NCBI GenBank assembly: GCA_910576955.1
Contig: CAJTJB010000004.1
Location: 62,001-126,000, forward strand
Direction of reading: 5' to 3'
Length of the DNA stretch: 64,000 bases
Origin: an uncultured Alphaproteobacteria bacterium
Lineage (GTDB): Bacteria; Pseudomonadota; Alphaproteobacteria; RF32; CAG-239
The notes below the pieces were generated by a model, which had not been told where the DNA came from, made no database searches, and was given only the letters and a program-made list of their open reading frames with translations. Numbering within the stretch: position 1 is the first letter of the stretch; the number at the start of each line of letters is the position of its first letter. Shown in pieces: positions 14,341 to 28,162 of the stretch. The position numbers and the translations under genes were made by a program.

Positions 14341-14760
14341 CGTTTTGGTTTGTAGGAAAAAGATTTTATGTTGTCCCCTTCTCCCAGCCTCCCCCGCCAA
14401 GGGGGGAGGAGGTTTTAAAGGATGAGTTGTTATTCCCTCGGTGGGGGAAGGGTTAAAGAGCAGGGTTTTCGCAGAGAGGCGGGGATGTTTTAAAGGATGC
14501 ATTGTTGTCCCCCTCCCCCGCCAAGGGGGAGGAGGTTTTAAAGGATGAGTTGTTATTCCCTTGGTGGGGGGGGAATGTGTGCGGCTTGTTTTCCCCTTCC
14601 CGTGGAGGAAGGGGAGAGGGGATGCTCTTGTTGCGGGAGATCCCTTGAGTGGCAGCGCCACCTACAACAATTCGAGGGATGACGTTTAAAAAAAAGAGGC
14701 GATTCGGCGGGCTGACATTTAAAGAGTTAATATATCGTTAATTTTGAAAATAAAACTAAA
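14341..14760. repeat. Family E and B repeats upstream of rpoB
   Basis: E units lie at about 14372-14415, 14505-14570 and 14590-14620; a B unit (GAGATCCCTTGAGTGGC...GAGGGATGACG) at 14635-14684. No coding region is supported. Confidence 0.7.
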
Positions 14761-14767
14761 AAATATG

Positions 14768-14796
14768 TTGAAAAGTATTTTTATGGGTGGTATACT
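14768..14796 (+). promoter_or_regulatory. Strong sigma-70 promoter of rpoBC
   Basis: TTGAAA (14768-14773), 17 base spacer, TATACT (14791-14796). The predicted start point near 14803 leaves a leader of about 270 bases before rpoB. A perfect 16 bp palindrome TTTTGTAATTACAAAA (14821-14836) lies just downstream and could be an operator or a weak hairpin. Confidence 0.75.
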
Positions 14797-14860
14797 GCGC
14801 GCGACTTTAAAAATATAATGTTTTGTAATTACAAAATTATTTTGAATTTGATGGAGAACG

Positions 14861-14905
14861 ATGCGCAAGCCCTTGAAACAAATGAGTTTTAAGGGGCGCG
14901 AGTGA
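14861..14905 (+). CDS. Possible 14-residue leader peptide in the rpoB leader
   Basis: ATG at 14861 directly follows GGAGAACG, the best Shine-Dalgarno in the leader. The frame MRKPLKQMSFKGRE ends at TGA 14903-14905, 165 bases before rpoB. It is very basic. A ribosome-linked control of rpoBC is possible, but this could be a chance frame. Confidence 0.35.
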   Translation: MRKPLKQMSFKGRE

Positions 14906-15070
14906 CTCCTTGAAATATGTTTAAACTTAAGTTTTCGTATAAACCTTCTGCGGTCGGGGTTGAAGAACGCCTACGAATCGGATGTATGGCAGGTGCGTTG
15001 CCAAGTGTTTGATTTATAACGTTGTTTCATAAGTATTGTCGCAGAAATCTAACCAGAAGGATTAAAAAAG

Positions 15071-18000
15071 ATGAAAGAATCTTATACGAGCAAAAAACGT
15101 GTAAGAAAAAATTTCGGGCGAATCGACGCGGTTGCCGATATCCCGAATTTGATTGAAGTTCAAACCGGTTCGTTTAACAGCTTTATCAACAATGTTGATA
15201 TGTATGGCAACCACTGCGAATTTGGTTTGGAAGAAGTGTTTAAGTCTATTTTCCCTATCCGCGATTTTGCCGGAAACGGGGTTTTGGAATTTGTTAAATA
15301 CGAATTGTCCCAGCCGAAATATGACGTTGCAGAATGTATGAAACGCGACCTCACATACGCCGCGCCGGTTAAGGCAACATTGCGTTTGGTGGTGTTTGAC
15401 GTGGATGAGGCGACAGGTGCAAAATCCATTCATGACATTAAAGAGCAAGACGTGTTTATGGGCGATATTCCGCTGATGACCGAAAAAGGCACGTTTATCG
15501 TGAACGGTACGGAGCGCGTGGTCGTTTCGCAGATGCACAGAAGCCCGGGCGTGTTCTTTGACCACGACAAAGGCAAAACGGTGGCAAACGGCAAATTCTT
15601 ATTTGCAGCCCGCATTATTCCTTACCGCGGGTCTTGGTTAGACTTTGAGTTTGATGCCAAAGATTTGGTTTATGCGCGTATTGACCGTCGCCGCAAACTG
15701 CCGGTGACGACAATTTTGTATTCTTTATACTCTAAAGAAACCGAAGAAAAAATGGCTGCGGCGAAAAAAGCCGGTAAAAAGCTTGACCCGTCTGAAATCA
15801 AGGGAATGAGCAAAGAAGAAATTTTAGAGTATTTCTATGAAATCAGCCACGTTGAAAAGGCGAAAAAAGGCACTTGGAAAATTGACTTTGACGCAGCGAA
15901 AATGAGAGGCGTTAAGTTTGATTTTGATTTGGTTGATGCCGACACCAACAAAGTTGTTTGGGAAAAAGACAAGAAAATTACCCCGAGAACCGCGAAGAAA
16001 TTGGTTGAAGACGGTTTGAAGAGCTTTTTGGTTAAAGACGAATATCTGTATGGCAAGTTTTTGGCGAAAGCTTTGGTTGTTGCTAAAACCGGCGAAGTTA
16101 TTGCCGATGCGGGCGCTGAATTGAACGAAGATGTGCTGAAAGCTATCGACGAGGCAAAAATTAAGGCGCTTGATTTGCTGTATATCGACAATGTCAACGT
16201 TGGTCCGTATATCCGCAACACATTGGAGGCTGACCGCAACTCTAACCGCGAGGAAGCATTGGGCGATATTTACAAAGTTATGCGTCCGGGCGAGCCGGTT
16301 ACTTTGGAAGCGTCTGAAGCTATCTTTAAAAACCTGTTCTTTGACGAGGAAAGATATGACCTTTCTTCCGTTGGTCGCGTGAAGATGAACTCGGCGCTGG
16401 ATATTCCGTTTGCAGATGCGCCGGATACCTGCCATATTTTGCGCAAGGACGATATTTTGCGCGTGGTTAAGCATATGGTTGAACTGCGTGACGGCAAAGG
16501 CGAAGTTGATGATATTGACCACTTGGGCAACCGTCGCGTACGCTCTGTCGGTGAATTGATGGAAAACCAATACCGTATGGGCTTGCTGCGTATGGAAAGA
16601 GCCATCCGCGAGAAAATGAGCTCGGAAGTTTTGAACAATGTTAAGCCGCAAGATTTGGTGAATGCAAAACCGATTGCTGCCGTTATCCGCGAGTTTTTCG
16701 GTTCTTCACAGCTTTCACAATTTATGGACCAGAACAATCCGCTTTCAGAAGTTACGCACAAGCGCCGTCTGTCTGCCTTGGGCCCCGGCGGTTTGAGCCG
16801 TGACCGCGCAGGCTTTGAAGTGCGCGACGTGCACCCGACACACTACGGACGTATCTGCCCGATTGAAACGCCGGAAGGTCCGAACATCGGTTTGATTAAC
16901 GCCCTTTCCACATATGCGCGCATTAACAAATACGGCTTTATCGAATGCCCATACCGCAAGGTTGTGGACGGCGTGGTGACAAATGACGTGGTTTATTTGT
17001 CGGCCGATGAAGAGTCCCGTTATGTGATGGCGGAAGCGAATGCAAAAGTTAAGGAAGACGGACATTTTGAAAACGATTTGATTACCTGCCGCAAAGCCGG
17101 TGAGGTTATCTTTGCAAAACCGGAAGAAATTAACTTTATTGACGTTTCTCCGAAACAGCTCGTTTCTGTTGCTGCAGCGCTTATTCCTTTCTTGGAAAAC
17201 GATGACGCGAACCGTGCGTTGATGGGTTCAAACATGCAGAAGCAAGGCGTGCCGTTGCTCCGTTCGGAAGCTCCGCTCGTTGGTACGGGTATTGAAGCAA
17301 CCGTTGCGAAAGACTCCGGTGCGACTTTGGTTGCCAAATATGACGGCGAGGTTGTGGCTGTGGATGCAAACCGTATCGTTATCCGCTCACACGATAATAA
17401 CGTTGCTGATATGGGTGTGGAAATTTACCGCTTGTCGAAATTCCGCCGCTCCAACCAAGACACCTGCATTAACCAAGTTCCGCTTGTTAAAGTCGGCGAC
17501 TATATTCACGCCGGCGACATTATCGCGGACGGTCCGTGTACGGATATGGGCGAGCTCGCGTTGGGCAAGAACGTTCTCGTGGCATTTATGCCGTGGAACG
17601 GTTTGAACTACGAAGATGCGATTTTGCTTTCTGAACGTATTTCCCGCGATGACGTTTTGACCTCTTTACACATTGAAGAATTTGAGGTTATGGCGCGCGA
17701 TACGAAACTCGGTCAGGAAGAAATCACCCGTGATATTCCGAACGTCGGTGAAGATGCACTGCGTAATTTGGATGAATCCGGTATTATTTACATCGGTGCG
17801 GAAGTTAAAGCCGGCGATATTCTCGTTGGTAAGGTCACTCCGAAAGGCGAAAGCGTTGTTACACCGGAAGAAAAATTGCTCCGTGCTATCTTCGGTGAGA
17901 AAGCAAGCGATGTTCGCGACACCTCGTTGCGCGCACAGCCGGGTATTGAGGGCGTTGTTGTAGACGTTCAGGTGTTTAACCGCCGCGGCGTTGAAAAAGA

Positions 18001-19255
18001 CGAGCGCGCACTGGCTATCGAACAGGCTGAAATTTCTAAACTCGCGAAAGACCGCGACGACGAAATGAACATCGTTCGCAAGAGCTATAACCAACGTTTG
18101 AAAGAAATGCTGTTGGGGCAGACGGTGGTAGACGCACCGAAAGGCATTGCGAAAAAGCTCGTTTTGACCGAAGAAGTGTTGAAAAACATTCCGGAATATC
18201 AGCTTGGCAAAATCGTGATTAAAGACGAAGAGTTGATGAGCCGCATTGAAGAATTTACCAATGCGTTTAATGCCCGCCTTGACCGTGTTCAGAAACACTT
18301 TGAACAAAAAGTTGAAGAAGTTCAGCGCGGCGATGATTTGCTGCCGGGCGTTTTGAAGCAGGTTAAAGTGTTTATTGCGACCAAGCGTAAGATGCAAACC
18401 GGTGATAAGATGGCCGGACGCCACGGTAACAAAGGTACGGTTTCACGCGTTTTGCCACTTGAAGATATGCCTTATACCGAAGACGGTACACCGGTTGATA
18501 TCGTGTTGAACCCCTTGGGCGTGCCTTCCCGTATGAACGTGGGACAAATTCTTGAAACGCACTTGGGCTGGGCGGCAAAAGAACTCGGCAAACAGCTGAA
18601 CGAACTTTGCGAACAGTATAAGCGCGGCGAAAAGACCATTGACGAGTTGAACCAGAAGCTTGTTGAGATTTACGGCGAAAAGCAATATAAGCGCGAAATC
18701 GAAACCTTGAGCGAGCCCGAGAAACTCGAGATGATCGGCAACCTCAAAAACGGTATTCCGATGGCAACGCCGGTATTTGACGGCGCGAACGGCGACGATA
18801 TTAACCGTATGTTGACGATGGCAGGTTTGCCGACATCGGGTCAGATTGACCTTTATGACGGACGTACCGGTGAGAAGTTTGACCGTAAGGTGACCGTTGG
18901 TATCATCTATATGATTAAGCTGCACCACATTGTTGACGAAAAGATGCACGCCCGTTCAGTTGGTCCGTACAGCCTTGTAACGCAACAGCCGTTAGGCGGT
19001 AAGGCACAATTCGGCGGACAACGTTTCGGTGAGATGGAAGTGTGGGCGTTGCAAGCTTACGGCGCGGCATACACGCTGCAGGAAATGTTAACCGTTAAGT
19101 CCGATGACGTGAACGGCAGAACGAAAGTTTATGAGTCGATTGTTCGCGGCGAAGACAGTTTTGAGTCGGGCGTTCCGGAGAGCTTTAACGTTTTGGTTAA
19201 GGAAATCAAATCCTTGTGCTTGAACGTTGAGATGTTGAACGAAGAAGAAGCCTAA
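15071..19255 (+). CDS. rpoB: DNA-directed RNA polymerase subunit beta
   Basis: The second largest subunit of RNA polymerase. At 1394 aa it has the normal length for alphaproteobacteria, including the lineage insert rich in Lys and Asp at about residues 230-390. The rifampicin-binding cluster at about residues 545-568 (SSQLSQFMDQNNPL then SEVTHKRRLSALG) has the susceptible-type residues at positions equivalent to E. coli Q513, D516, H526, S531 and L533, so no classic rifampicin resistance is predicted. Conserved blocks such as PIETPEGPNIGLI and the C-terminal GGKAQFGGQRFGEMEVWALQAYGAA, which packs against beta-prime, are intact. The start follows AGAAGGA. rpoC begins 21 bases after the stop. 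The usual upstream neighbours rplJ and rplL are absent and it has its own promoter and leader. Confidence 0.98.
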   Translation: MKESYTSKKRVRKNFGRIDAVADIPNLIEVQTGSFNSFINNVDMYGNHCEFGLEEVFKSIFPIRDFAGNGVLEFVKYELSQPKYDVAECMKRDLTYAAPVKATLRLVVFDVDEATGAKSIHDIKEQDVFMGDIPLMTEKGTFIVNGTERVVVSQMHRSPGVFFDHDKGKTVANGKFLFAARIIPYRGSWLDFEFDAKDLVYARIDRRRKLPVTTILYSLYSKETEEKMAAAKKAGKKLDPSEIKGMSKEEILEYFYEISHVEKAKKGTWKIDFDAAKMRGVKFDFDLVDADTNKVVWEKDKKITPRTAKKLVEDGLKSFLVKDEYLYGKFLAKALVVAKTGEVIADAGAELNEDVLKAIDEAKIKALDLLYIDNVNVGPYIRNTLEADRNSNREEALGDIYKVMRPGEPVTLEASEAIFKNLFFDEERYDLSSVGRVKMNSALDIPFADAPDTCHILRKDDILRVVKHMVELRDGKGEVDDIDHLGNRRVRSVGELMENQYRMGLLRMERAIREKMSSEVLNNVKPQDLVNAKPIAAVIREFFGSSQLSQFMDQNNPLSEVTHKRRLSALGPGGLSRDRAGFEVRDVHPTHYGRICPIETPEGPNIGLINALSTYARINKYGFIECPYRKVVDGVVTNDVVYLSADEESRYVMAEANAKVKEDGHFENDLITCRKAGEVIFAKPEEINFIDVSPKQLVSVAAALIPFLENDDANRALMGSNMQKQGVPLLRSEAPLVGTGIEATVAKDSGATLVAKYDGEVVAVDANRIVIRSHDNNVADMGVEIYRLSKFRRSNQDTCINQVPLVKVGDYIHAGDIIADGPCTDMGELALGKNVLVAFMPWNGLNYEDAILLSERISRDDVLTSLHIEEFEVMARDTKLGQEEITRDIPNVGEDALRNLDESGIIYIGAEVKAGDILVGKVTPKGESVVTPEEKLLRAIFGEKASDVRDTSLRAQPGIEGVVVDVQVFNRRGVEKDERALAIEQAEISKLAKDRDDEMNIVRKSYNQRLKEMLLGQTVVDAPKGIAKKLVLTEEVLKNIPEYQLGKIVIKDEELMSRIEEFTNAFNARLDRVQKHFEQKVEEVQRGDDLLPGVLKQVKVFIATKRKMQTGDKMAGRHGNKGTVSRVLPLEDMPYTEDGTPVDIVLNPLGVPSRMNVGQILETHLGWAAKELGKQLNELCEQYKRGEKTIDELNQKLVEIYGEKQYKREIETLSEPEKLEMIGNLKNGIPMATPVFDGANGDDINRMLTMAGLPTSGQIDLYDGRTGEKFDRKVTVGIIYMIKLHHIVDEKMHARSVGPYSLVTQQPLGGKAQFGGQRFGEMEVWALQAYGAAYTLQEMLTVKSDDVNGRTKVYESIVRGEDSFESGVPESFNVLVKEIKSLCLNVEMLNEEEA

Positions 19256-19276
19256 AGATAAAGGAGTTTTTGAAAT

Positions 19277-23424
<4,148 letters not shown>

Positions 23425-23434
<10 letters not shown>

Positions 23435-23560
23435 ATTGTGAATTAGCTCGCGGATGGAAGCCACTCTGCAGGGCAGTCATGTACGTTTATGTACACTCCT
23501 GCCCTTTGGTGGACATCCGCGGCTCTTTCGCAATTTATCCCATTCCTCGGAACGAGTTTA
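23425..23560 (+). repeat. Family A gene-end palindrome, copy A3
   Basis: Starts at the rpoC stop (CGTGCTAAATTGTGAATTA), has CGCGGATGGAAGCC, the centre GTACGTTTATGTACAC and the closing arm GGACATCCGCGGCTC..TTCGCAATTT. A GGGCAG..CTGCCC hairpin is nested inside. Confidence 0.8.
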
Positions 23561-23580
23561 ATCCCATTGCAAAATCGTCC

Positions 23581-23608
23581 AACCAAAATTGGGCGATTTT
23601 TGGTTTTA
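23581..23608 (+). terminator. Terminator after rpoBC
   Basis: AACCAAAAT / ATTTTTGGTT inverted repeat around TGGGCG, followed by TTT. Confidence 0.6.
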
Positions 23609-23705
23609 AATGGTGGCGGAAGAAACGATATAAAAAAAACTTGCAATTGTTGAAAAAACGGCTTATTTTGCGGGGTAAGGACTAATTGATTATAAGAAGG
23701 CAGAT

Positions 23706-24374
23706 ATGCAGAAATTAGAAGAAAAACTCGGTTATACGTTTCAAAATAAAGAATTTTTGGAACGCGCGCTGACACACTCAAGCTTTACATCAGATATTCA
23801 CCGCAATTATGAACGGTTGGAATTTCTCGGGGACAGAATTTTGGGCGTGACGGTTGCCGAAATGCTCGAAAAAGCGTTTCCGGATGAGCCCGAGGGCAGC
23901 TTGGCGCAGCGGTTTGTGCGCTTGGTGTGTAAAAATGCCGTGGCGGAAGTGATGCGTAAGCTGGGCGTTGCCCACTATATTATTGCCGGAGTGAATGCCA
24001 GAGAGGTGCGTCACAGCCCAGGCGTGCTTTGCGATGTGGGCGAGGCGATTATTGCCGCGATTTATGCCGACAGCGGCTCGATGGAAACCGCGCAGAATTT
24101 TGTGCGCCGTTATTGGGAAGAGCTGATTGACAAGCGTTCGCATCCGCATAAAGACTATAAAACTTTTTTACAGGAAAAATCTGCCCAATTGGATTTGCCC
24201 GTGCCGGTATATGAGGTGGTCGGCAAAGATGGTCCGGCGCACGAACCTGTTTTTGTGATGCGCGTTTCGTTGGGCGAAGACCATTATGCCGAGGGAACAG
24301 GCTCAAATAAAAAACAAGCCGCACAGGCTGCTGCCGCGAAAATGCTGGAAGAATTGGGGGTTACGGATGTCTGA
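23706..24374 (+). CDS. rnc: Ribonuclease III
   Basis: Cuts double-stranded RNA in rRNA precursors, mRNAs and antisense pairs. The catalytic RNase III domain has the signature ERLEFLGDRILG with E36, E39 and D43, and the second metal-binding part C-D110-V-G-E113 (E. coli D114 and E117). Residues about 155-220 form a dsRNA-binding domain ending in AEGTGSNKKQAAQAAAAKML. The length of 222 aa is complete. It overlaps era by 8 bases, the usual rnc-era coupling, and the short gap after rpoC contains a terminator. Confidence 0.97.
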   Translation: MQKLEEKLGYTFQNKEFLERALTHSSFTSDIHRNYERLEFLGDRILGVTVAEMLEKAFPDEPEGSLAQRFVRLVCKNAVAEVMRKLGVAHYIIAGVNAREVRHSPGVLCDVGEAIIAAIYADSGSMETAQNFVRRYWEELIDKRSHPHKDYKTFLQEKSAQLDLPVPVYEVVGKDGPAHEPVFVMRVSLGEDHYAEGTGSNKKQAAQAAAAKMLEELGVTDV

Positions 24375-25278
24375 TGGTATGACGGAAGAAACCAGAGCCG
24401 GTTTTGTGGCTCTTTTAGGCGCGCCGAATGCCGGGAAATCGACGCTTACGAATAATTTTGCCGGCTCGAAAGTCAGCATTGTGTCGCCCAAAGCGCAAAC
24501 GACGCGCACGACTGTTAAAGGTATCGGCGTGTGGGGGGCGGCGCAGATTATCTTTTTGGATACGCCGGGGGTGTTTGCTCCCAAACGCAGGCTTGACCGT
24601 GCGATGGTGGCGTCGGCTTGGGGCGGCGTTGGCGATGCGGATATCGTGGCGCTGGTGGTGGATGCGAAACGCGGCTTTGATGATGAAACGCGCGCGATTA
24701 TCGGCAAGCTTAAAGAAAACGGGCAAAAGGCGTGTTTGGTGTTGAACAAAACCGATTTGGTTAAAGGCGAAAAACTGTTGGAACTGGCGGCGGTGCTCAA
24801 CAAAGAGTATGCGTTTGATGAAACATTTATGGTGTCGGCGCTTGAGGGCAAGGGCGTGGATGATTTTTATGATTATCTTGCGAAAAATCTGCCGGTGAGT
24901 CCGTGGCTTTACCCTGAAGAACAGATGTCTGATATGCCGCTCAAGCTGTTAGCGGCGGAGATTGTGCGCGAAAAATTGTTTTTATATCTGCGCCAAGAGC
25001 TGCCCTATGCCTTAACGGTTGAGCCGGAACTGTGGGAGCGTCGTGAAGATGGTTCGGTGCGCGCGGAAATGACGATTTATGTGGAGCGTGACGGACAAAA
25101 ACAAATCGTTCTCGGACGGCAAGGGGCGATGATTAAGAAAATCGGGCAGTCCGCCCGTCGTGAGCTTGAGGAGATTTTGGAAGAGCGCATTCATCTGTTT
25201 CTCTTTGTCAAGGTGCGCGAGAACTGGGGCGAGGATAAAGCCCGCTACACCACCTGGAATCTCGACTACAACTCTTAA
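24367..25278 (+). CDS. era: GTPase Era
   Basis: An essential GTPase that binds 16S rRNA near its 3' end during assembly of the 30S subunit. G1 is GAPNAGKS (18-25), G3 DTPG (65-68), G4 NKTD (127-130). The C-terminal KH domain ends with LFVKVRENWGEDKARY. Start ATG 24367 lies within the end of rnc behind GGGGG; ATG 24379 is an alternative. The frame stays open further upstream inside rnc, which is not coding. At 303 aa the size is normal. Translational coupling with rnc is likely. Confidence 0.97.
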   Translation: MSDGMTEETRAGFVALLGAPNAGKSTLTNNFAGSKVSIVSPKAQTTRTTVKGIGVWGAAQIIFLDTPGVFAPKRRLDRAMVASAWGGVGDADIVALVVDAKRGFDDETRAIIGKLKENGQKACLVLNKTDLVKGEKLLELAAVLNKEYAFDETFMVSALEGKGVDDFYDYLAKNLPVSPWLYPEEQMSDMPLKLLAAEIVREKLFLYLRQELPYALTVEPELWERREDGSVRAEMTIYVERDGQKQIVLGRQGAMIKKIGQSARRELEEILEERIHLFLFVKVRENWGEDKARYTTWNLDYNS

Positions 25279-25397
25279 AGGGTGAAATTTTGTGAACTAG
25301 CTCGCAGGAGGGGCTACACTGCAGGGCAGTCATGTACCTTTATGTACACTCCTGCCCTTTGGTAGGCTCCTGCGGCTATTTCGCAAAATTTCCCGCC
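25278..25397 (+). repeat. Family A gene-end palindrome, copy A4
   Basis: Begins at the era stop (AGGGTGAAATTTTGTGAAC), centre GTACCTTTATGTACACTCC, closing arm GGCTCCTGCGG..TTTCGCAAAATTTC. Long complementary arms give one large hairpin. Confidence 0.8.
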
Positions 25398-25656
25398 ATT
25401 AAGTGGGGGCGGGGCACTTTATCGCACCCAATGCTACGCTGGGCGTTGCCCTGCTTTTTGTTTTCCCCCTCCAAGGGGGGAGGAGTGGCAGCGGCAGCTG
25501 CAACGATGTGGGCTGCGGTGGTGGGGAGGTGCGTGCCGCTACGCGCGGGCTTTGGAGAAAGAGATGTTTGCCGCAGGGGATTCCCCTTCCCGTGGCGGAA
25601 GGGGATAGGGGATGGGGAGGTTATGCGGCTTTTTATTATTGGGATTTTTTTGCATT
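25398..25656. repeat. Families E and C in the era downstream gap
   Basis: E units at about 25463-25490 and 25578-25620, a C unit GTGGCAGCGGCAGCTGCAAC at about 25486-25506. No gene seen. Confidence 0.65.
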
Positions 25657-25699
25657 AAAAAAGCTCAACACCTTTTGAGGGGTGTTGAGCTGATTTTTT
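25657..25699 (-). terminator. Bidirectional terminator
   Basis: Perfect 11 bp stem AGCTCAACACC / GGTGTTGAGCT with a loop of 8 bases, A6 on the left and T7 on the right. It ends the minus-strand gene at 25707. Confidence 0.9.
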
Positions 25700-25706
25700 T
25701 GTTCGT

Positions 25707-26267
25707 TTACATCGGAACTTTGGCGCTTAAAATGTTCCATACGAAGTAGACGATGGCGATGGTTGCCATCGAGAACATAACGTACAGAGCTACCTTGCGC
25801 AAGGCGCTGATGACGTTGCCCCACATTATGCGGACGGCGTCTAACAGCGGCTGCCATTTACTCCGCAGAGCAATGCCGTTTGTGATGTTTCCGCCCCTTG
25901 TGTTGGTGAACGGATATATCTTAACGACAATGGAAAGCCATTCGCCTGCGTAGCTTGCGATATAAAAGCAAGCGGCTCCGAGGAACACGGCAATCAAGCC
26001 TTGCAGCTTAATCGGGAGTGTCCAGAAAGCCATCGTTTTAGCGGGTTGCCAAGCAAGAATGCCAGCGAGAATGTTGTTTCCGCTGAATGTGGCAGGAGCG
26101 TGAAGTGTTGCGGGGTTCTCGAGGAGCATTGCGACCCAAGTGACGGTGAAACCGAGACCATAGAGAGCGGCGATTGCAACGAGAAGAGTTGCGAACACAT
26201 ACAGAAGCGCACCGGCTTTTTGAAATGCTTGTTGAGTCTTGACGAACAAGTAGTTGAATTTGAACAT
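25707..26267 (-). CDS. Integral membrane protein, 186 aa, unknown function
   Basis: Not recognised. Three or four hydrophobic segments: residues about 20-48 (LLYVFATLLVAIAALYGLGFTVTWV), 80-110 (FWTLPIKLQGLIAVFLGAACFYIASYAG) and 155-180 (VALYVMFSMATIAIVYFVWNIL). The N-terminus is short and basic (FKFNYLFVKTQQAFQ) and the loops are moderately charged. There is no enzymatic motif. No Shine-Dalgarno is visible before the ATG. The gene stands alone, ending at a strong terminator and beginning in an AT-rich region. Confidence 0.6.
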   Translation of the reverse strand: MFKFNYLFVKTQQAFQKAGALLYVFATLLVAIAALYGLGFTVTWVAMLLENPATLHAPATFSGNNILAGILAWQPAKTMAFWTLPIKLQGLIAVFLGAACFYIASYAGEWLSIVVKIYPFTNTRGGNITNGIALRSKWQPLLDAVRIMWGNVISALRKVALYVMFSMATIAIVYFVWNILSAKVPM

Positions 26268-26756
26268 TGTGGTAAATTTTGATGGTGAATAATGTTTGTT
26301 GATGTTAAAGCAAGCGGTTATGCAATAGCTTTTTTACATCAAAACAGTACATCACCTCAATTTGAAACCTCAAATCAAAACAATCAACTCCCTTAATAAT
26401 AAAAAAACTAATAACACAAAAACTTACATTAACAAGAGCAGTATATCATATTTCGGGGTGGTTTGCAAGCGAAAACGGCAGGCGGCGGGTTGAGGGGGGA
26501 GGAATTTTATTAGTCATTGCGAGGAGCTTTAGCGACGTGGCAATCTTTTGATAGTATGGTGGGGGTTGTGTGACTGACGTCACCGGTTTGTGGATTGCCG
26601 CGGCTGCTACCTTACGGTGCGCCTCGCAATGACTATAAGGATGGGGTTTGTGGATTGCCGCGCGTATGTGCAGCAGACGCTGCGACGCTCGCAATGACGC
26701 GCGGGAGGGAGGGGAGGAGAGAGGGAGATATATTATAGCATACAGTGTTTTTTTGC
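26268..26756. repeat. AT-rich gap followed by family F repeats
   Basis: 26268-26455 is AT-rich, the upstream region of the minus-strand membrane protein, without a clear promoter. About 26512-26700 holds F units (GTCATTGCGAGGAGC, GATTGCCGCGGCTGC..CCTCGCAATGAC, GATTGCCGCGCG..CTCGCAATGACG). No coding region is supported. Confidence 0.6.
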
Positions 26757-26784
26757 TTGCGTTTTTCGGGGGCGGGGGTATAGT
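26757..26784 (+). promoter_or_regulatory. Probable deoB promoter
   Basis: TTGCGT (26757-26762), 16 base spacer, TATAGT (26779-26784); -35 context TTGCTTGCG. Confidence 0.5.
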
Positions 26785-26815
26785 TGGCGGTATTGGTTGA
26801 TTTGGGAGATTAGAG

Positions 26816-28006
26816 ATGGGAAAAGTCATTATCTTGATGATGGATTCATTCGGCGTTGGCGGGGCAAAAGACGCGGCGGCGTTTGATGATTCGGGGGCAA
26901 ATACGTTTTTGCATATTGCGCAAAATTATGGCGGGCTTTCACTGCCAAACCTCGAGGCGTTGGGGCTGAAAAAAGCGGGCATGCTCGCTTGCGGTATTGA
27001 AGCGCCTTTGACAGCGGGCACGGCGGAACTGAACCTCCGCGGCGGCTATGGCTGTATGGAAGAAATCAGCGCCGGCAAAGATACAATCTCGGGGCATTGG
27101 GAGATGGCGGGCGTGCCGGTCAGAAAAGATTTCGGGCATTTTCCGCTGGCGTATCCGAGTTTTCCTGCCGAGATGGTGCAAAGGATTTGCAAGCGTGCGG
27201 GTATCAGCGGCATTTTGGGTAACAAGGCGGCGTCCGGCACGGTGATTATTCAGGAACTCGGCGAAGAACACATCGCCACCGGCAAGCCGATTTTTTACAC
27301 CTCGGCAGACAGCAACCTGCAAATTGCCGCGCACGAGGAGAAATTCGGGCTGGAACGGCTCTATCAGCTTTGCGAGATTGCGTTTGAAGAGGTGAAACCC
27401 TATAACATCGGGCGGGTGATTGCGCGTCCGTTTGTCGGGGAGAAAGCCGGTGCGTTTGTGCGCACGCCAAACCGGCACGACTATGCGGTCAGTCCGTTTG
27501 CGCCGACGGTGCTCGACAAAGCAAAGGTTGCGGGGCTTGAGGTGGTTGCAATTGGCAAAATCAGCGATATTTATGCCGGTTCGGGCGTGACAAAAAAGGT
27601 GAAAGCGAGCGGGCTTGAGGAACTTTGGAACGCGACGCTTGCCGAGGCGCGGGTGCTTAAAGGCGATGGTATTGTATTTACGAACTTTGTGAACTTTGAT
27701 ATGGATTGGGGACACCGGCGCGATGTGAAAGGTTATGCCGAGGGGCTTAAGTATTTTGACAGCCGGTTGCCGGAGATTGAGGGTGTTCTCGGTGAAGATG
27801 ATATTGTGTTTATCACTGCCGACCATGGTTGCGACCCGACGTATAAAGGAACGGATCATACGCGTGAGTGCGTGCCGGTGTTGATGTTTGGCAAAAACAC
27901 GGCGGAGCATTCGCTCGGGCGGCGCAAAACCTATGCGGACATTGCCGAAACGATTGCCGCAATGTTTGGGCTTGAGGAATTTGGTGTCGGAGAAGTGATG
28001 AGGTAG
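26816..28006 (+). CDS. deoB: Phosphopentomutase
   Basis: Interconverts ribose/deoxyribose 1-phosphate and 5-phosphate, linking nucleoside salvage to the pentose phosphate pathway. It belongs to the alkaline phosphatase-type metalloenzymes: metal-binding residues lie in VIILMMDSFGVGG (D10) and in the C-terminal block FITADHGCDPTYKGTDHTRE, which is diagnostic for DeoB. The central cap domain (ISGHWEMAGVPV) is also typical. The length of 396 aa is complete. The start follows GGGAG at 8 bases. The usual deo neighbours are missing, so it is a lone salvage gene with its own promoter. Confidence 0.96.
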   Translation: MGKVIILMMDSFGVGGAKDAAAFDDSGANTFLHIAQNYGGLSLPNLEALGLKKAGMLACGIEAPLTAGTAELNLRGGYGCMEEISAGKDTISGHWEMAGVPVRKDFGHFPLAYPSFPAEMVQRICKRAGISGILGNKAASGTVIIQELGEEHIATGKPIFYTSADSNLQIAAHEEKFGLERLYQLCEIAFEEVKPYNIGRVIARPFVGEKAGAFVRTPNRHDYAVSPFAPTVLDKAKVAGLEVVAIGKISDIYAGSGVTKKVKASGLEELWNATLAEARVLKGDGIVFTNFVNFDMDWGHRRDVKGYAEGLKYFDSRLPEIEGVLGEDDIVFITADHGCDPTYKGTDHTRECVPVLMFGKNTAEHSLGRRKTYADIAETIAAMFGLEEFGVGEVMR

Positions 28007-28162
28007 GTAAGATTGGCGATTGTCACCCTCTCCTGTCCTCCCCCCTCAAGGGGGAGGGACGCTTAAAGAGAGGGCTTGCTATAAAGGATTTCCTCCCCCT
28101 TGAGGGGGGAGGGTAGGTGGGGGTGGAGATGTAAAATGCAATATATAACTTTGGAGAAGTAA

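Noticed and set aside
14159..14425. Open frame through the 75 bp tandem repeats
   Set aside because: 75 is a multiple of three, so the frame stays open by chance; the product is repeat-derived.
17666..18424. Minus-strand frames opposite rpoB and rpoC
   Set aside because: The conserved RNA polymerase sequence is on the plus strand throughout.
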